A DNA stretch of 64,000 nucleotides, taken from the NCBI RefSeq assembly GCF_002940205.1, contig NZ_MDSK01000004.1:62001-126000 (forward strand). Direction: 5' to 3'. The notes under the pieces are model-generated. The model saw nothing but the letters and a program-made list of their open reading frames with translations, did not search any database and was not told the origin of the DNA. The DNA is from Xanthomonas arboricola pv. guizotiae (GTDB taxonomy: Bacteria > Pseudomonadota > Gammaproteobacteria > Xanthomonadales > Xanthomonadaceae). A program made the translations under genes and the position numbers. Positions 54,634 to 64,000 of this stretch are shown here, in pieces (position 1 is the stretch's first letter; the number at the start of each line of letters is the position of its first letter).

Positions 54634-57030
54634 CTATTTCGGCTGCAGTTGCAGCGTATAGCGGGTTGCGGTCGGCAGGAACGGGGTCGGCCGGCCGTGC
54701 ACCCAGTCGTCGTGCCCTGCGCCCCAGAATGGCGACAGGGGATGTCCGCTCTGGCCGCCCGGCATGTGCACGATGCCATCCTGCTCGTGGCCGGGCGACA
54801 CCACCATGCGTTCGGAGGCGCCGAATGCCGGGCCTTGCACGCGCGGCATGTCGCGATCGCCGGGCAGTTGGTCGGGCGGCATGCACAGCCAGCGCTTGGC
54901 GAACGCAGGCAATGCCCGCGCGATCGGGTGGCAGATGGCGGCGGTGTTGCGTTCGCCCCAGGTGCGTTCGCTCAAGGCGCCGTCCTGCGCAGCGAGATCG
55001 GTCTGCGCATTGCGTGCAGCCTCGGCAAGCAGCTGATCCCAGCTCGCATAGGCGGGCGGCAGCAGATGCGCCGGGCGCTGCTGCAGCAACGGCCAGACGA
55101 TGCCTTCCAGCTGCGCGCGACGCGGCGGCAGGAAGTCCTTGCCAAGCGCGGCTTTTGCCGGCGCTAGCAGGCCGGCTTCCACTGCGTCGATGGTCATGCC
55201 GCGAAAGCCGCGCACGATGCGGTAGCTGGTCGAGCGGGTGGATGCGTGCCCGTCCCACTGCCGGGTGGCGGCTTCGATCTGCTGCAAGGCCGGGTCCTTG
55301 CTGTGCTCGACCACGCTGCGCAACAACTGCCACCACCGCGTGAGCAGCACGGCGCGATCGTCGAGCTGGATGGCGAGCAGGTCCAGCTCGTTGAAACGCT
55401 GCCTGGCGAACAAGTCGTCGCGGATCTGCTGCGCACGCGCACCCAGGTCGTAGCCGGCATTGCCGAGCGTGGTCAACTGCTGCGCATCGACGACGCGGCT
55501 GTTGGCGGTCCAGAGCCGGTGCGAGGGAGGATCGATCAGGGCCGGGGCAGCGTCGCTGCGCACCGGCCAGGGCAGGCAGCCGCCCGGCGCTGGCGCCGCC
55601 GTTGCCGCAGGCGATGCCGCGTCCGCACCCTGCGCCGAGCTTGCCAGTTCGGCGATGCCGCTCGGGCCACAGACGGCATTGCGTACCGGGCGCGCACCGA
55701 TCAAGCGCCAGGCGATGCGCCCGCTGCGATCGGCCAGCAACAGGTTCTGTGCCGGAATGCCCGAGCGATCCGCCACTGCAAAGGCGGCCTGCACATCGGC
55801 CGCCGTACTCATCTGCGCAAAGTCCAGCCGGATCGCGCCGGGCAGCTGCGCGGCCCAGCGTAGCGCGAGCAGGCTGCCATCGGCGTTGTCGTGCAGGACC
55901 GGGCCCCAGGCGCTCTCGCGCACCGCAAAGCGCACCGGCGCGGCGCCGGCCACGCGAATGGTCTCGACATGGGTGGTGAGCGCTTGCGGATGACCCGGCG
56001 TGGCCGGCGCAATCCGCGCAAAGTCGGCGGTGTCGATGTAGCTGTTGGTAAAGGCCCAGGCCACATGCCCGTTGCTGCCGACCACCACCGCCGGCAAGCC
56101 GGGCAGGGTGAAACCGGTGACGTCCACCTTGCCGTCGGGCGCACTGGTGTCCGGGTAACGCAGGCGTGCGCGGAACCAGATGTTGGGCGCGCGCAGGCCC
56201 AGGTGCATGTCGTCGGCGACGATGGCGCGGCCGTCGCTGGTGAGGCTGCCGTCCACGGCGAAGTCGTTGCTGCCCGGCGTCGGCGGCTCGGCGCCGGTGG
56301 GGGCGGCTGGATGCGGCAGGCGGCGCAGATCCAGGGCGGCGGCGTCGGGCAGCACGGCATCGCCGTGCGCGGGGCCGAACAGCGGGGCATCCCAGCTGGA
56401 GCCTTGATGGTCGAGCAATGCCGCCAGCGCCGCCGGCACCACCGCACGGATGCGGGCGGCTGCCAGTTCGGTCTGGTTGTCGTTGTCCTGCAGGTCGGCA
56501 TACATCGCCATGCCGGTGAGGATGGAGTCGTCCAGCGTCCACGCGCGCGGTGTCTGCCGCAGCAACAGGTACGGCCAAGGGCGCACGCGCAGTGCAGCCA
56601 GCCCGGCATTGACGCCCTCGGTATAGGCCTGCAGCGCCGCGCGCTGGCTGCCGGCGGCGACATCCAGGCTGGCATGCACGCGGGCACGCAGCCGGTGCAC
56701 GCGATTGCGTTTGTCCAGGTCCAGCGCTGCGGCGCCGAACAGCTCGGACAACTCGCCGGCCGGTGCGCGGCGCATCAGGTCCATCTCGAAGTAGCGCTCC
56801 TGCGCGTGCACATAGCCGAGTGCGCGCATGGCATCGACCTGGCTGGTGGCATCGATGGTGACCACGCCACGCCGGTCGCGTTGCACGCTGACCGGTGCCG
56901 CCAGGCCCTGCAGTGCGCTGTTGCCATCCAGCTGCGGCAGGCTGCCACGCATCAGCAGATACACGGCCAGCACGGCCGCCACGATCAACACCACGATTGC
57001 CAGCAGCAGCCGGCCCAGCCATTTGCGCAT
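54634..57030 (-). CDS. Penicillin acylase family protein
   Basis: A 798-residue Ntn-hydrolase; the start at 57030 (MRKWLGRLLLAIVVLIVAAV) has AAGGA seven bases upstream and gives an N-terminal membrane anchor or signal. The alpha part holds TIDATSQVDAMRALGYVHAQERYFEMDLMRRAPAGELSELFG. Autocleavage should occur at Gly-Ser in PTPGSNDFAVDG, exposing the catalytic Ser of the beta chain. IVADDMHLGLRAPNIWFRARL follows. The family also includes acyl-homoserine-lactone acylases, so the true substrate is not known. It is periplasmic and divergent from bacterioferritin. Confidence 0.88.
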   Translation of the reverse strand: MRKWLGRLLLAIVVLIVAAVLAVYLLMRGSLPQLDGNSALQGLAAPVSVQRDRRGVVTIDATSQVDAMRALGYVHAQERYFEMDLMRRAPAGELSELFGAAALDLDKRNRVHRLRARVHASLDVAAGSQRAALQAYTEGVNAGLAALRVRPWPYLLLRQTPRAWTLDDSILTGMAMYADLQDNDNQTELAAARIRAVVPAALAALLDHQGSSWDAPLFGPAHGDAVLPDAAALDLRRLPHPAAPTGAEPPTPGSNDFAVDGSLTSDGRAIVADDMHLGLRAPNIWFRARLRYPDTSAPDGKVDVTGFTLPGLPAVVVGSNGHVAWAFTNSYIDTADFARIAPATPGHPQALTTHVETIRVAGAAPVRFAVRESAWGPVLHDNADGSLLALRWAAQLPGAIRLDFAQMSTAADVQAAFAVADRSGIPAQNLLLADRSGRIAWRLIGARPVRNAVCGPSGIAELASSAQGADAASPAATAAPAPGGCLPWPVRSDAAPALIDPPSHRLWTANSRVVDAQQLTTLGNAGYDLGARAQQIRDDLFARQRFNELDLLAIQLDDRAVLLTRWWQLLRSVVEHSKDPALQQIEAATRQWDGHASTRSTSYRIVRGFRGMTIDAVEAGLLAPAKAALGKDFLPPRRAQLEGIVWPLLQQRPAHLLPPAYASWDQLLAEAARNAQTDLAAQDGALSERTWGERNTAAICHPIARALPAFAKRWLCMPPDQLPGDRDMPRVQGPAFGASERMVVSPGHEQDGIVHMPGGQSGHPLSPFWGAGHDDWVHGRPTPFLPTATRYTLQLQPK

Positions 57031-57176
57031 TGTCGAGTCCTTGAGTTCGGTCACAGTGTGGCGGCCGCTCATGACCATGGCGGGTCTGGCCGCAAGCGCA
57101 ACTGAAAGTGATTCCGATTAGATCATTGCGCCGCGGCTTAGGGCACCATGCGCGCATTGCGTCGCTGGAGCACATC

Positions 57177-57662
57177 ATGAAAGGCCATCCCGAAGTCGTC
57201 GACTACCTCAAGCAGCTGCTGCGCGGCGAGCTGGCGGCACGCGACCAGTATTTCCTGCACTCGCGCCGTTACGAGGACCAGGGCCTGATGGCGCTGTACG
57301 AGCGCATCAACCACGAAATGGAAGAGGAGACCGAGCACGCCGATGCGCTGCTGCGGCGCATCCTGTTCCTGGAAGGCGACCCGGACATGCGGCCGGCCGA
57401 GTTTGCGCCAGGCAAGACCGTGGTGGAGATGCTCGAGCGCGATCTGGTGGTGGAATACGAAGTGCGCGCCAATCTCGCCGCTGGCATGAAGCTGTGCGAA
57501 GAGCACGGCGATTACGTCAGCCGCGACATCCTGCTCAAGCAGCTGCAGGACACCGAAGAAGACCACGCCTGGTGGCTGGAGCAGCAGCTCGGCCTGATCA
57601 AGCGGATCGGCCTGGAGCTGTATCAGACCTCGAAGATCGACAAGGGCCACGTCGCCGGCTGA
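57177..57662 (+). CDS. bfr: Bacterioferritin
   Basis: A 161-residue four-helix protein; the start at 57177 has GGAG upstream. Ferroxidase ligands are visible: Glu in [13 protein letters not shown], Glu and His in [16 protein letters not shown] (its Met is the heme ligand), Glu in [10 protein letters not shown], and Glu/His in [18 protein letters not shown]. It stores iron in a 24-mer. It shares the intergenic region with the divergent acylase gene, ~145 bp. No convincing Fur site was seen. Confidence 0.95.
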   Translation: MKGHPEVVDYLKQLLRGELAARDQYFLHSRRYEDQGLMALYERINHEMEEETEHADALLRRILFLEGDPDMRPAEFAPGKTVVEMLERDLVVEYEVRANLAAGMKLCEEHGDYVSRDILLKQLQDTEEDHAWWLEQQLGLIKRIGLELYQTSKIDKGHVAG

Positions 57663-57937
57663 GCCCGGTGACTGGGCACTGCGCAGCCGCCGAGCAGGCG
57701 CAGTGCAGGGTTGCAATCGGCAGGTGCCGCGCGGTGCGTTGCCTTGCTGCGTGGTCTGCGTCAGCTGCCGGCGGTCTGCGGCGCTGTTGCTCGGCGGCTT
57801 GCGCTGTTGTGCGAGCCATGGCGTGACGCAACGCCACGCGGTCCTGAGCGGCGCGCGCTGCGCTGCCTGTGCGACGCCTGCGGCGCCCGACTGGGGCGTC
57901 GGCAGCGCTCGCCGATCACAAAGTTCGCCCGCGACCG

Positions 57938-58594
57938 TCAGTTGCGTTGCAGGCGATAGACGCCGGTCAACAGGGCAGTGACGCCGTCGGCACGGAAGCG
58001 CGGCTCCAGATCGAGGATGTCGCGGTGTTCCAGTTGCTGTACCTGCCATTGCGTGTCGAACAGTGCGTGCACCGCGGCAGCGTCCACCGAAAACGGCGGC
58101 CCGGCCTTTTCGGCCTGCGGATATTCCAGGGTGATCAACAGCCCGCGGCATCCCGCAGGCAGGCGCGCGTAAGTGGTGTACAGATACTGTTGGCGCAAGC
58201 TGGCCGGCAGGGCGATCAATGCGGCGCGGTCGTAGATGGCGCTGCAATCGGCCAGCACGCTTGGTTCCAGTGCAAACGCGTCGCCGCAGATGATTTCGAT
58301 CGGGCCGGCGATAAAGTGCTCGCCCGCGCGGCTGCTGTGGCGCTGCGGTTGCAGGCCGGCATCAGCGAAGAATTGCGTCACCGCCAGCGGCGATATCTCC
58401 ACGCCCAGCACGCGATGGCCTTGTGCGGCCAACCAGTGCAGGTCCAGCGTCTTGCCGCATAACGGCACCAGCACGCGGGCAGCCTTCGGCAGCTGCAACG
58501 CCGGCCAGTGCTTTTGCAGCAACGGCATCACCTGGTCCTGATGGAAGCCGGTCTGACCGTTCTGCCAACGCTGCAGCCAGAAATCTGTGTCCAT
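57938..58594 (-). CDS. tpm: Thiopurine S-methyltransferase
   Basis: A 218-residue protein starting at 58594 (MDTDFWLQRWQNGQTGFHQD). The TPMT signature WLQRWQNGQTGFHQ, the SAM site RVLVPLCGKTLDLHWLAAQGHRVLGVEIS, and IYDRAALIALPASLRQQY match bacterial Tpm. The bacterial enzymes methylate thiopurines and also selenium and tellurium compounds. It is monocistronic; a dispersed repeat lies behind its start. Confidence 0.93.
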   Translation of the reverse strand: MDTDFWLQRWQNGQTGFHQDQVMPLLQKHWPALQLPKAARVLVPLCGKTLDLHWLAAQGHRVLGVEISPLAVTQFFADAGLQPQRHSSRAGEHFIAGPIEIICGDAFALEPSVLADCSAIYDRAALIALPASLRQQYLYTTYARLPAGCRGLLITLEYPQAEKAGPPFSVDAAAVHALFDTQWQVQQLEHRDILDLEPRFRADGVTALLTGVYRLQRN

Positions 58595-58711
58595 GATGTT
58601 GTCTTGTCGGTTTGCGTTGACGAGTGACGTGATGCAGGCAATGGCAATGGCACTGCAGATCGAAAGGAACCGCTCAGACCACATCGCATCGCCGTGCGAC
58701 ATGCACTGCGC

Positions 58712-58851
58712 ACAACTACTCACACCGACCATCTTGACCGGTCCTTGTCCGCCCACCGTCGCGGGACCTTACGCGGCATGGATGCCGCGTAAGAGCCTAC
58801 AGGGACGTACTTGCGGCGTGTCCTGCGATGGTGGGCGGGCAAGGGCCCTGC
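58712..58851 (-). repeat. ~145-bp dispersed repeat, copy C (inverted)
   Basis: The reverse complement of copies A and B at 9388 and 9808. The core palindrome at 58769-58792 is perfect (TTACGCGGCAT arms). It lies in the 481-bp gap 58595-59075 between tpm and parC; the rest of that gap shows no gene or other recognisable element. Confidence 0.8.
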
Positions 58852-59075
58852 AGCAAGGCCGCAGTCTCTCGCTCTACAGCCGACGCATCCGCACCGTTCG
58901 ATTACCTCTCAAGGCGATGCAGAGCTTGAGCCTCAGCGTGATCTCGCCGTTGCAAGCCAACCTGGCCGAGGGCACGATGCCCTAACGCCGGCAGCGTCCA
59001 GCTGGCGGTAGTTTTGTGGGTCGCTCAAAACCGCACGGCAAACGCGCCATTGCGCGGTGCGTCAGCGAATCACCG

Positions 59076-61319
59076 TTACTGCACTTCCAGCCCGTCCACC
59101 TTTTGCCACCCTCGCGGCAACAATGCCCCGCGACTCGCACGTGCACCCACATACGTATCCAGATCCTTGAACGACAGGCTCATGGTGCGTGCACCGCTGC
59201 GCACCAGCAGCGTGTTGCCCGGAGCCACCGCCACCACCGCGACCACGCGCTCGGTGCCGAGCTTGGCCTTGGGGATGTCGATGATCTTGTTGCCTTTGCC
59301 CTTGTCCAGCTCGGGCACATCGCTGGCGGTCACCGCCAGCAGATTGCCGGCACTGGTAACGGCGACGATGCGGTCGCTCTGCGGGTTGGTCACCTGCGCA
59401 GGCGTCAGCACATGCGCGCCGGTTGTCAGGTTGAGCATCGCCTTGCCGGCCTTGTTGCGGCCGGTGAGGTTTTCGAAGCGGGTGACGAAGCCGTAGCCGT
59501 GCGAGGACGCCAGCACGAAGCGGGTGGCGTTGTCGGCGCTGGCCATGACCTGGAACGCCGCGCCCGAGGCCGGCGAGAAACGTCCGGTCAACGGTTCGCC
59601 ATTGCCACGTGCCGAGGGCAGGGTATGCACGGCGGTCGAATAGGCGCGGCCTTCCGAATCCAGGAACGCCACCTGATGGGTGCTGCGGCTGCGCACCGCC
59701 GCCAGCAGGCTGTCGCCTTCGCGGTAGGACATGCCGGCCGGGTCGACCTCGTGGCCCTTGGCCGCGCGTACCCAGCCCTTTTCCGACAGCACCACGGTCA
59801 TCGGTTCGCTGGCGACCATCTCGGTTTCGTCGATCGCCTGCGCGGCGCCACGCTGCACCAGCGGCGAGCGACGCGCGTCGCCGAACTTCTTGGCGTCGGC
59901 GGTCAGCTCGTCCTTGATCAACTTCTTCAGCTTGGTCTTGCTTTCCAGGATGGCCAGGATCTGCGCGCGTTCCTTGGCCAGGGCTTCCTGCTCGCCGCGG
60001 ATCTTCATTTCTTCCAGGCGCGCCAGCTGACGCAGCTTGGTTTCCAGGATGTATTCGGCCTGTTCCTCGCTGAGCGCGAAGCGCGCGATCAGCACCGGCT
60101 TGGGTTCGTCCTCGCTGCGGACGATGCGGATCACTTCGTCCAGGTTGAGGAAGGCGATCAATAACCCTTCCAACAGGTGCAGGCGGCGCTCGACCTTCTG
60201 CAGGCGATGGTTGAGGCGGCGGGTGACGGTGTCGCTGCGGAAGCTCAGCCACTCGCTCAGCAAATGCCTGAGGTTCTTGACCTGCGGGCGGCCATCCAGG
60301 CCGATCACGTTGAGATTGACGCGGTAGCTGCGCTCAAGGTCGGTAGTGACGAACAGGTGCCCCATCAGCTGCTCGGCATCGACACGGTTGGAGCGCGGCA
60401 CCAGCACCACCCGCACCGGGCTGGTGTGGTCGGACTCGTCGCGGATGTCTTCCAGCCATGGCAGCTTCTTGGCGCGCATCTGCTGGGCGATCTGTTCGAT
60501 CACCTTGGACGGCGAGACCTGGTACGGCAACGCATCGATGACGATGTTGGCGTGTTCTTTCTTGTAGGTGGCGCGTGCGCGCGCACTGCCGTGGCCGGTC
60601 TCGTAGATTGCGCGCAGATCGGCCACCGGGGTGATGATCTCGGCGGTGGTCGGGTAGTCCGGGCCGAGCACGTGTTCGCACAGCTCGGCGACCGTGGCAT
60701 CGGGGTTGTCGAGCAGGCGCAGCAGCGCGCTGACGATCTCGTTGAGGTTATGCGGCGGCACGTCGGTGGCCATGCCCACCGCGATGCCGGTGGTGCCGTT
60801 GAGCAGCAGGTGCGGCAGGCGCGCCGGCAGCCAGGTCGGCTCTTCCAGGGTGCCGTCGAAGTTGGGCGCCCAATCGGTGGTGCCCTGGCCGATTTCGCCC
60901 AGCAGCACCTCGGCGATCGGGGTCAGCTTGGATTCGGTGTAGCGCATCGCCGCGAACGACTTGGGGTCGTCGGTGGAGCCGAAGTTGCCCTGGCCCTCGA
61001 TCAGCGGGTAGCGATACGAGAACGGCTGCGCCATCAGCACCAGTGCTTCGTAGCAGGCGCTGTCGCCGTGCGGATGGTACTTACCGATCACATCACCCAC
61101 GGTGCGCGCGGATTTCTTCGGCTTGGCAGCGGCATTCAGGCCCAGCTCGCTCATCGCGAAGATGATGCGCCGCTGCACCGGCTTCAGGCCGTCACCCAGG
61201 AACGGCAGGGCGCGGTCGAGCACCACGTACATCGAATAGTCGAGATAAGCGCGTTCGGCGTACTCGCGCAGCGGCAGCTGCTCGAAGCCGTGGAAGGTGG
61301 GGCGGGTCAGATCGGTCAT
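59076..61319 (-). CDS. parC: DNA topoisomerase IV subunit A
   Basis: A 747-residue protein. The N-terminal breakage-reunion domain has [25 protein letters not shown], the quinolone-determining [20 protein letters not shown] with wild-type Ser and Glu, and the catalytic Tyr in [15 protein letters not shown]. The C-terminal beta-pinwheel ends [15 protein letters not shown]...[11 protein letters not shown]. It decatenates chromosomes with ParE. The length is typical of ParC rather than GyrA. Confidence 0.96.
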   Translation of the reverse strand: MTDLTRPTFHGFEQLPLREYAERAYLDYSMYVVLDRALPFLGDGLKPVQRRIIFAMSELGLNAAAKPKKSARTVGDVIGKYHPHGDSACYEALVLMAQPFSYRYPLIEGQGNFGSTDDPKSFAAMRYTESKLTPIAEVLLGEIGQGTTDWAPNFDGTLEEPTWLPARLPHLLLNGTTGIAVGMATDVPPHNLNEIVSALLRLLDNPDATVAELCEHVLGPDYPTTAEIITPVADLRAIYETGHGSARARATYKKEHANIVIDALPYQVSPSKVIEQIAQQMRAKKLPWLEDIRDESDHTSPVRVVLVPRSNRVDAEQLMGHLFVTTDLERSYRVNLNVIGLDGRPQVKNLRHLLSEWLSFRSDTVTRRLNHRLQKVERRLHLLEGLLIAFLNLDEVIRIVRSEDEPKPVLIARFALSEEQAEYILETKLRQLARLEEMKIRGEQEALAKERAQILAILESKTKLKKLIKDELTADAKKFGDARRSPLVQRGAAQAIDETEMVASEPMTVVLSEKGWVRAAKGHEVDPAGMSYREGDSLLAAVRSRSTHQVAFLDSEGRAYSTAVHTLPSARGNGEPLTGRFSPASGAAFQVMASADNATRFVLASSHGYGFVTRFENLTGRNKAGKAMLNLTTGAHVLTPAQVTNPQSDRIVAVTSAGNLLAVTASDVPELDKGKGNKIIDIPKAKLGTERVVAVVAVAPGNTLLVRSGARTMSLSFKDLDTYVGARASRGALLPRGWQKVDGLEVQ

Positions 61320-61379
61320 GTAAAGCCAGGTCCTACGAAAGAGGAGCCCGCGCCGTGGCGCGCGCTCGAAGAGCGCCGA

Positions 61380-62231
61380 TTATCCGGATGCGGCGGGGGA
61401 TGCCAAGCCGCGCGCATGCGTGCCGGCCAGATAACGCGTGGGTGGAGCGCCGAAATGGCGGTGGAACACACTGACGAAGGCGCTGGGGCTGCTGTATCCG
61501 AGCTGGTCGGCGACCTGGGCGACCGGCCTGCCCTGGCTGAGCCGTCGCAGCGCCTCTGCCAGCCGGGCCTGCTGCCGCCACTGCGCGAAACTCAGCCCGG
61601 TCTCGCTGCGGAAATGCCGACTCAGGCTGCGCGCCGACAGCCCGCCCCAGTCGGCCCAGGCGTCCAGCGGGCGCGGGTCGGCCGGGGTATCGAGCAACTG
61701 CCGGGCGATGCGCAGCAGCCGCCGGTCGGCCGGCATCGGCAGGTGCAGGTGGTCGATCTGCACCTGGTGCAGTTCGTCCAGCAGCACCGCGGCCAGGCGT
61801 TGCCGGGCGGGGTTGAGCGGCTGGCCCAGCGGCCAGTCGGCCGCGCGCATGATCACCTCGCGGGCGAGCCCGGTCAGGCGGATCACCCCGCCTTGCGCGG
61901 GCAACGCGGCGCAGGCGTCCGGCCGGACCACCACGCCCCAGCCGCGCAGCGGCCCGGCCAGTTCCACGGTGTGCTGCTGGCCGGGCGGCATCCAGCCGGC
62001 GCAGCCCGGCGGTAGCGACAGGCTTCCCTGCTCGGTGTGCACCGTCAGCACGCCGTGCTCCACATACATCAGCTGCCCGCGGACATGCGCATGCCGAACC
62101 GTTTCCGGCGCCCATACCGCGCGCAGGTCGGCCAGGAACGCGATCACCTCCGGTCCGTCGGCCCACTCGAAGCTGTCGCGCACGCCGGGTGGCAGGGCAT
62201 CGACCGTGGTTGGCGGGTTTTCGACAGTCAT
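61380..62231 (-). CDS. AraC family transcriptional regulator
   Basis: A 283-residue protein. The N-terminal cupin-type sensor domain (HVRGQLMYVEHGVLTVHTEQGSLSLPPGCAGWMPPGQQHTVEL) is followed by a C-terminal AraC helix-turn-helix pair (GLSARSLSRHFRSETGLSFAQWRQQARLAEALRRL and VADQLGYSSPSAFVSVFHRHFG). It lies divergent to the efflux operon and 123 bp from it, so it may regulate that operon, though no evidence shows this. The ligand is unknown. Confidence 0.88.
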   Translation of the reverse strand: MTVENPPTTVDALPPGVRDSFEWADGPEVIAFLADLRAVWAPETVRHAHVRGQLMYVEHGVLTVHTEQGSLSLPPGCAGWMPPGQQHTVELAGPLRGWGVVVRPDACAALPAQGGVIRLTGLAREVIMRAADWPLGQPLNPARQRLAAVLLDELHQVQIDHLHLPMPADRRLLRIARQLLDTPADPRPLDAWADWGGLSARSLSRHFRSETGLSFAQWRQQARLAEALRRLSQGRPVAQVADQLGYSSPSAFVSVFHRHFGAPPTRYLAGTHARGLASPAASG

Positions 62232-62309
62232 TGGCGCAATTGTATTACCGGGCCATGGACACAGGCGCGTAAGGTGGCGATCCTTGCTGGCGATGTAATC
62301 CCTTTAGAG

Positions 62310-62329
62310 ATATTTGCTTTGACAAATAT
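62310..62329. promoter_or_regulatory. Palindromic operator, probably of the MarR regulator
   Basis: ATATTTG and CAAATAT flank a six-base centre; it is an AT-rich palindrome in a GC-rich genome. It covers a perfect -35 box (TTGACA, 62319-62324) with a GAAAAT -10 at 62341-62346. Binding would block transcription of the marR-efflux operon, as in EmrR autoregulation. Confidence 0.6.
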
Positions 62330-62346
62330 ATTTTTCAGAAGAAAAT
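62319..62346 (+). promoter_or_regulatory. Promoter of the marR-efflux operon
   Basis: TTGACA and GAAAAT are separated by 16 bases. The start site would fall within about two bases of the ATG at 62355, so the transcript would be leaderless; no ribosome site is seen. Confidence 0.45.
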
Positions 62347-62354
62347 AGCCCGCC

Positions 62355-62795
62355 ATGAATGACCTCTCCACCGCCTCGCCGTCGTTCGGCCTGCTGTTGC
62401 GCCAGGTGCGCGATGCGCTGATGCGTCAGCTCGATGCCGAAATGAAGGGCGAGCTGCCGGACTTCGGCTTCAGCCACTACGTCGGCCTGAAGATCCTGGC
62501 AGTGCGCTCGCCCTGCACGGCCAACGAGCTGGCGCTGGCGCTGGACCAGACCCCGAGCGCGGTCACCCGCCTGCTCGACAAGCTCGAAGCGCTCGGTGCG
62601 GTGCGACGCGAGCCACATGCGCAGGACCGGCGCGCGCTGCAGATCGTCATGACCGAACAGGGCGTGGCGCTGTGGGAGCGCCTGAAGCTGCGCGGCGAGC
62701 GCGCCATCGAGCATGGCTTGCGCGACCTGGCCCCGCCCGAGCGCGAGCAACTCACCTCTCTTCTCATCCGTGTCCGCGATGCACTCAACTCATGA
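62355..62795 (+). CDS. MarR family regulator (EmrR-like)
   Basis: A 146-residue winged-helix repressor. The DNA-binding region is TANELALALDQTPSAVTRLLDKLEALGAVRREP, with the wing DRRALQIVMTEQG. Its stop overlaps the ATG of the efflux gene. In Stenotrophomonas the same order (emrR-emrC-emrA-emrB) is repressed by EmrR until hydrophobic drugs bind; a like role is inferred. Confidence 0.88.
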   Translation: MNDLSTASPSFGLLLRQVRDALMRQLDAEMKGELPDFGFSHYVGLKILAVRSPCTANELALALDQTPSAVTRLLDKLEALGAVRREPHAQDRRALQIVMTEQGVALWERLKLRGERAIEHGLRDLAPPEREQLTSLLIRVRDALNS

Positions 62796-64000
62796 ACGCT
62801 GCTAGTTCCCCGATCCAGATGCTGCGCCTGCGGTCCACGCAGCTTGCGCGGCCGCTCGCCCTCACTGCGCTGACGCTGGCGCTGGCCGCCTGCGCCAGCA
62901 GCCGTGGGCTTGCCCCGCAGGGCACCATGCTGGAGCCGGGCGCGCTGCATGCCGAGCGCACCCTCGCGCAGGCCAACCTGAGCCCGGCCGCCTGGCCGGC
63001 CAGCGATTGGTGGCGCGCCCTGGGCGATGCGCAATTGAACGCGCTGATCGGCGAAGGCCTGCAGCACAGTCCCAGCCTGGCGGCGGCCGATGCGCGCCTG
63101 CGTCAGGCGCAGGCACGCATCGGTAGCGCGCAGGCCGATCGCGGCCCCAGCCTGTCGGTGTCCGGCGGCTATGCGGGCGTGCAGTTGCCCGAATCGATGG
63201 TGGGCGAGGAGCGCGGCGGCAAGTTCGGTGGCAACGGCCAGCTGGTGCTGGACTTCCGCTATGGCGTGGACCTGTGGGGCGGCAAGCGCGCCACCTGGGA
63301 AGCGGCGGTGGACCAGGCGCATGCGGCCGAGGTGGACGCACAGGCGGCACGCCTGAACCTGTCGGCGGCGATCGCCGAAGCCTATGCGCAGCTCGACTAC
63401 GCATGGCGCCTGCACGACGTGGCCAACGATGAGTTGACCCGCGTGCAGAAGACCCTGGAGCTCACCCGGCAACGCCGCAGCGCCGGCATCGACAGCGAGT
63501 TGCAGGTGCGCCAGGCGCAGGCCCGCGTACCGTCGGCGCGGCAGCAGCTGCAGTCCGCGCAGCAGCAGATCGACGAGGCTCGCAACGCGCTGGCCGCGTT
63601 GGCCGGGCAGGGCCCGGATCGCGGGCTGGAGATCGCGCGCCCGACGCTGGGGGCGGCCATCGCCGCGCAGCTGCCGAGCAACCTGCCCGCCGACCTGCTG
63701 GGCCGCCGCCCCGACGTGGTCGCCGCGCGCTGGCGTGTGGAGGCCGCCGATCAGGATATCGCCGCCGCCAAGACCCGCTTCTACCCCAGTTTCAACATCA
63801 CGGCGCTGGGCGGTGTGGTGAATCGCGATGTCGGCCAGTTCCTGGAAAGCGCCTCGGTGTTCGGCGTGGTTGCGCCGGCGCTGAGCCTGCCGATCTTCGA
63901 TGGCGGCAAGCTGCGCGCCAATCTGGCCGGCAGCGATGCGCAATACGACCTGGCGGTGGCCGATTACAACCAGAAAGTGATCGACGCCCTGCGCGAGGTA
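62792..64000 (+). CDS. Outer-membrane efflux lipoprotein, NodT/OprM family (3' end outside window)
   Basis: 403 codons are present and the frame stays open to the window end. The N-terminus MNAASSPIQMLRLRSTQLARP leads to a lipobox (ALAAC). The family motifs WWRALGDAQLNALIGEGLQHSPSLAAADARLRQAQARIG, the coiled-coil helical repeats, LGRRPDVVAARWRVEAADQDIAAAKTRFYPSFNI and LSLPIFDGGKLRANL are those of TolC-like channels. Expected downstream partners (membrane fusion protein and MFS pump) lie beyond the window. It starts within the MarR stop codon. Confidence 0.9.
   Translation, partial: MNAASSPIQMLRLRSTQLARPLALTALTLALAACASSRGLAPQGTMLEPGALHAERTLAQANLSPAAWPASDWWRALGDAQLNALIGEGLQHSPSLAAADARLRQAQARIGSAQADRGPSLSVSGGYAGVQLPESMVGEERGGKFGGNGQLVLDFRYGVDLWGGKRATWEAAVDQAHAAEVDAQAARLNLSAAIAEAYAQLDYAWRLHDVANDELTRVQKTLELTRQRRSAGIDSELQVRQAQARVPSARQQLQSAQQQIDEARNALAALAGQGPDRGLEIARPTLGAAIAAQLPSNLPADLLGRRPDVVAARWRVEAADQDIAAAKTRFYPSFNITALGGVVNRDVGQFLESASVFGVVAPALSLPIFDGGKLRANLAGSDAQYDLAVADYNQKVIDALREV

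Noticed and set aside
57095-57130. Possible Fur box before bacterioferritin
   Set aside because: The GTGATTCCGATTAGATCATT stretch is only loosely palindromic and does not match the Fur consensus well.
57663-57937. Short frames between bfr and tpm
   Set aside because: Cys/Arg/Ala-rich readings in all frames without start signals; no gene supported.

Overview
This is chromosomal DNA of about 65% GC from a gammaproteobacterium of the Xanthomonadaceae, most likely Xanthomonas. The evidence is the gene content and order (rpsB-tsf-pyrH-frr-uppS-cdsA-dxr-rseP-bamA-lpxD-fabZ-lpxA-lpxB-rnhB-dnaE-accA), the Ala/Arg-rich codon use, and the families of short palindromic intergenic repeats. I saw no tRNA, rRNA, CRISPR array, prophage or intact insertion sequence. 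Family assignments come from recognising motifs in the translations; no database search was run.

Layout. 1-5.8 kb: the 3' end of a homocysteine methyltransferase gene, a DUF885 exported peptidase-like protein, a frameshifted LysE remnant, a queuosine-precursor transporter with a DUF502 membrane protein, and an unknown membrane-anchored protein. 6-9.2 kb: an alginate-export-type porin and a PadR regulator coupled to a membrane protein. 9.2-10.1 kb: a gene-free block built from a ~145-bp dispersed repeat. 10-14 kb: intracellular PHA depolymerase, a methyltransferase, a HemJ/CopD-like protein and a TPR protein. 14-35.6 kb: a long minus-strand housekeeping cluster for fatty acid, lipid A, isoprenoid, phospholipid and outer-membrane assembly plus translation factors. 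It carries three local departures: an HDOD-GGDEF protein between tsf and pyrH, a tiny secreted protein in the usual skp position, and repeat hairpins at several gene junctions. 36-41.8 kb: a six-gene chaperone-usher (spore coat U type) pilus operon sitting between rpsB and map, with a sigma-54-like promoter. 42-48.8 kb: map-glnD-dapD-(unknown)-arsC-like-dapE, tightly coupled, serving nitrogen sensing and lysine/diaminopimelate synthesis. 48.8-50.7 kb: asnB behind an apparent asparagine leader-peptide attenuator. 50.8-64 kb: beta-helix lipoprotein, TonB siderophore receptor, penicillin acylase, bacterioferritin, thiopurine methyltransferase, parC, an AraC regulator, and a MarR-controlled emr-type efflux operon cut by the window end.

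The strongest new signal is the asnB leader (48829-48979). A 29-codon ORF with seven Asn codons in fourteen positions ends inside a segment able to form a 13-bp antiterminator with the 5' arm of an intrinsic terminator just upstream of asparagine synthetase. Other points of interest are a (GGGAATC)n hairpin family that has become part of the coding ends of lpxB and rnhB, a histone-H1-like tail on DapD, and probable leaderless starts at map and the efflux operon.
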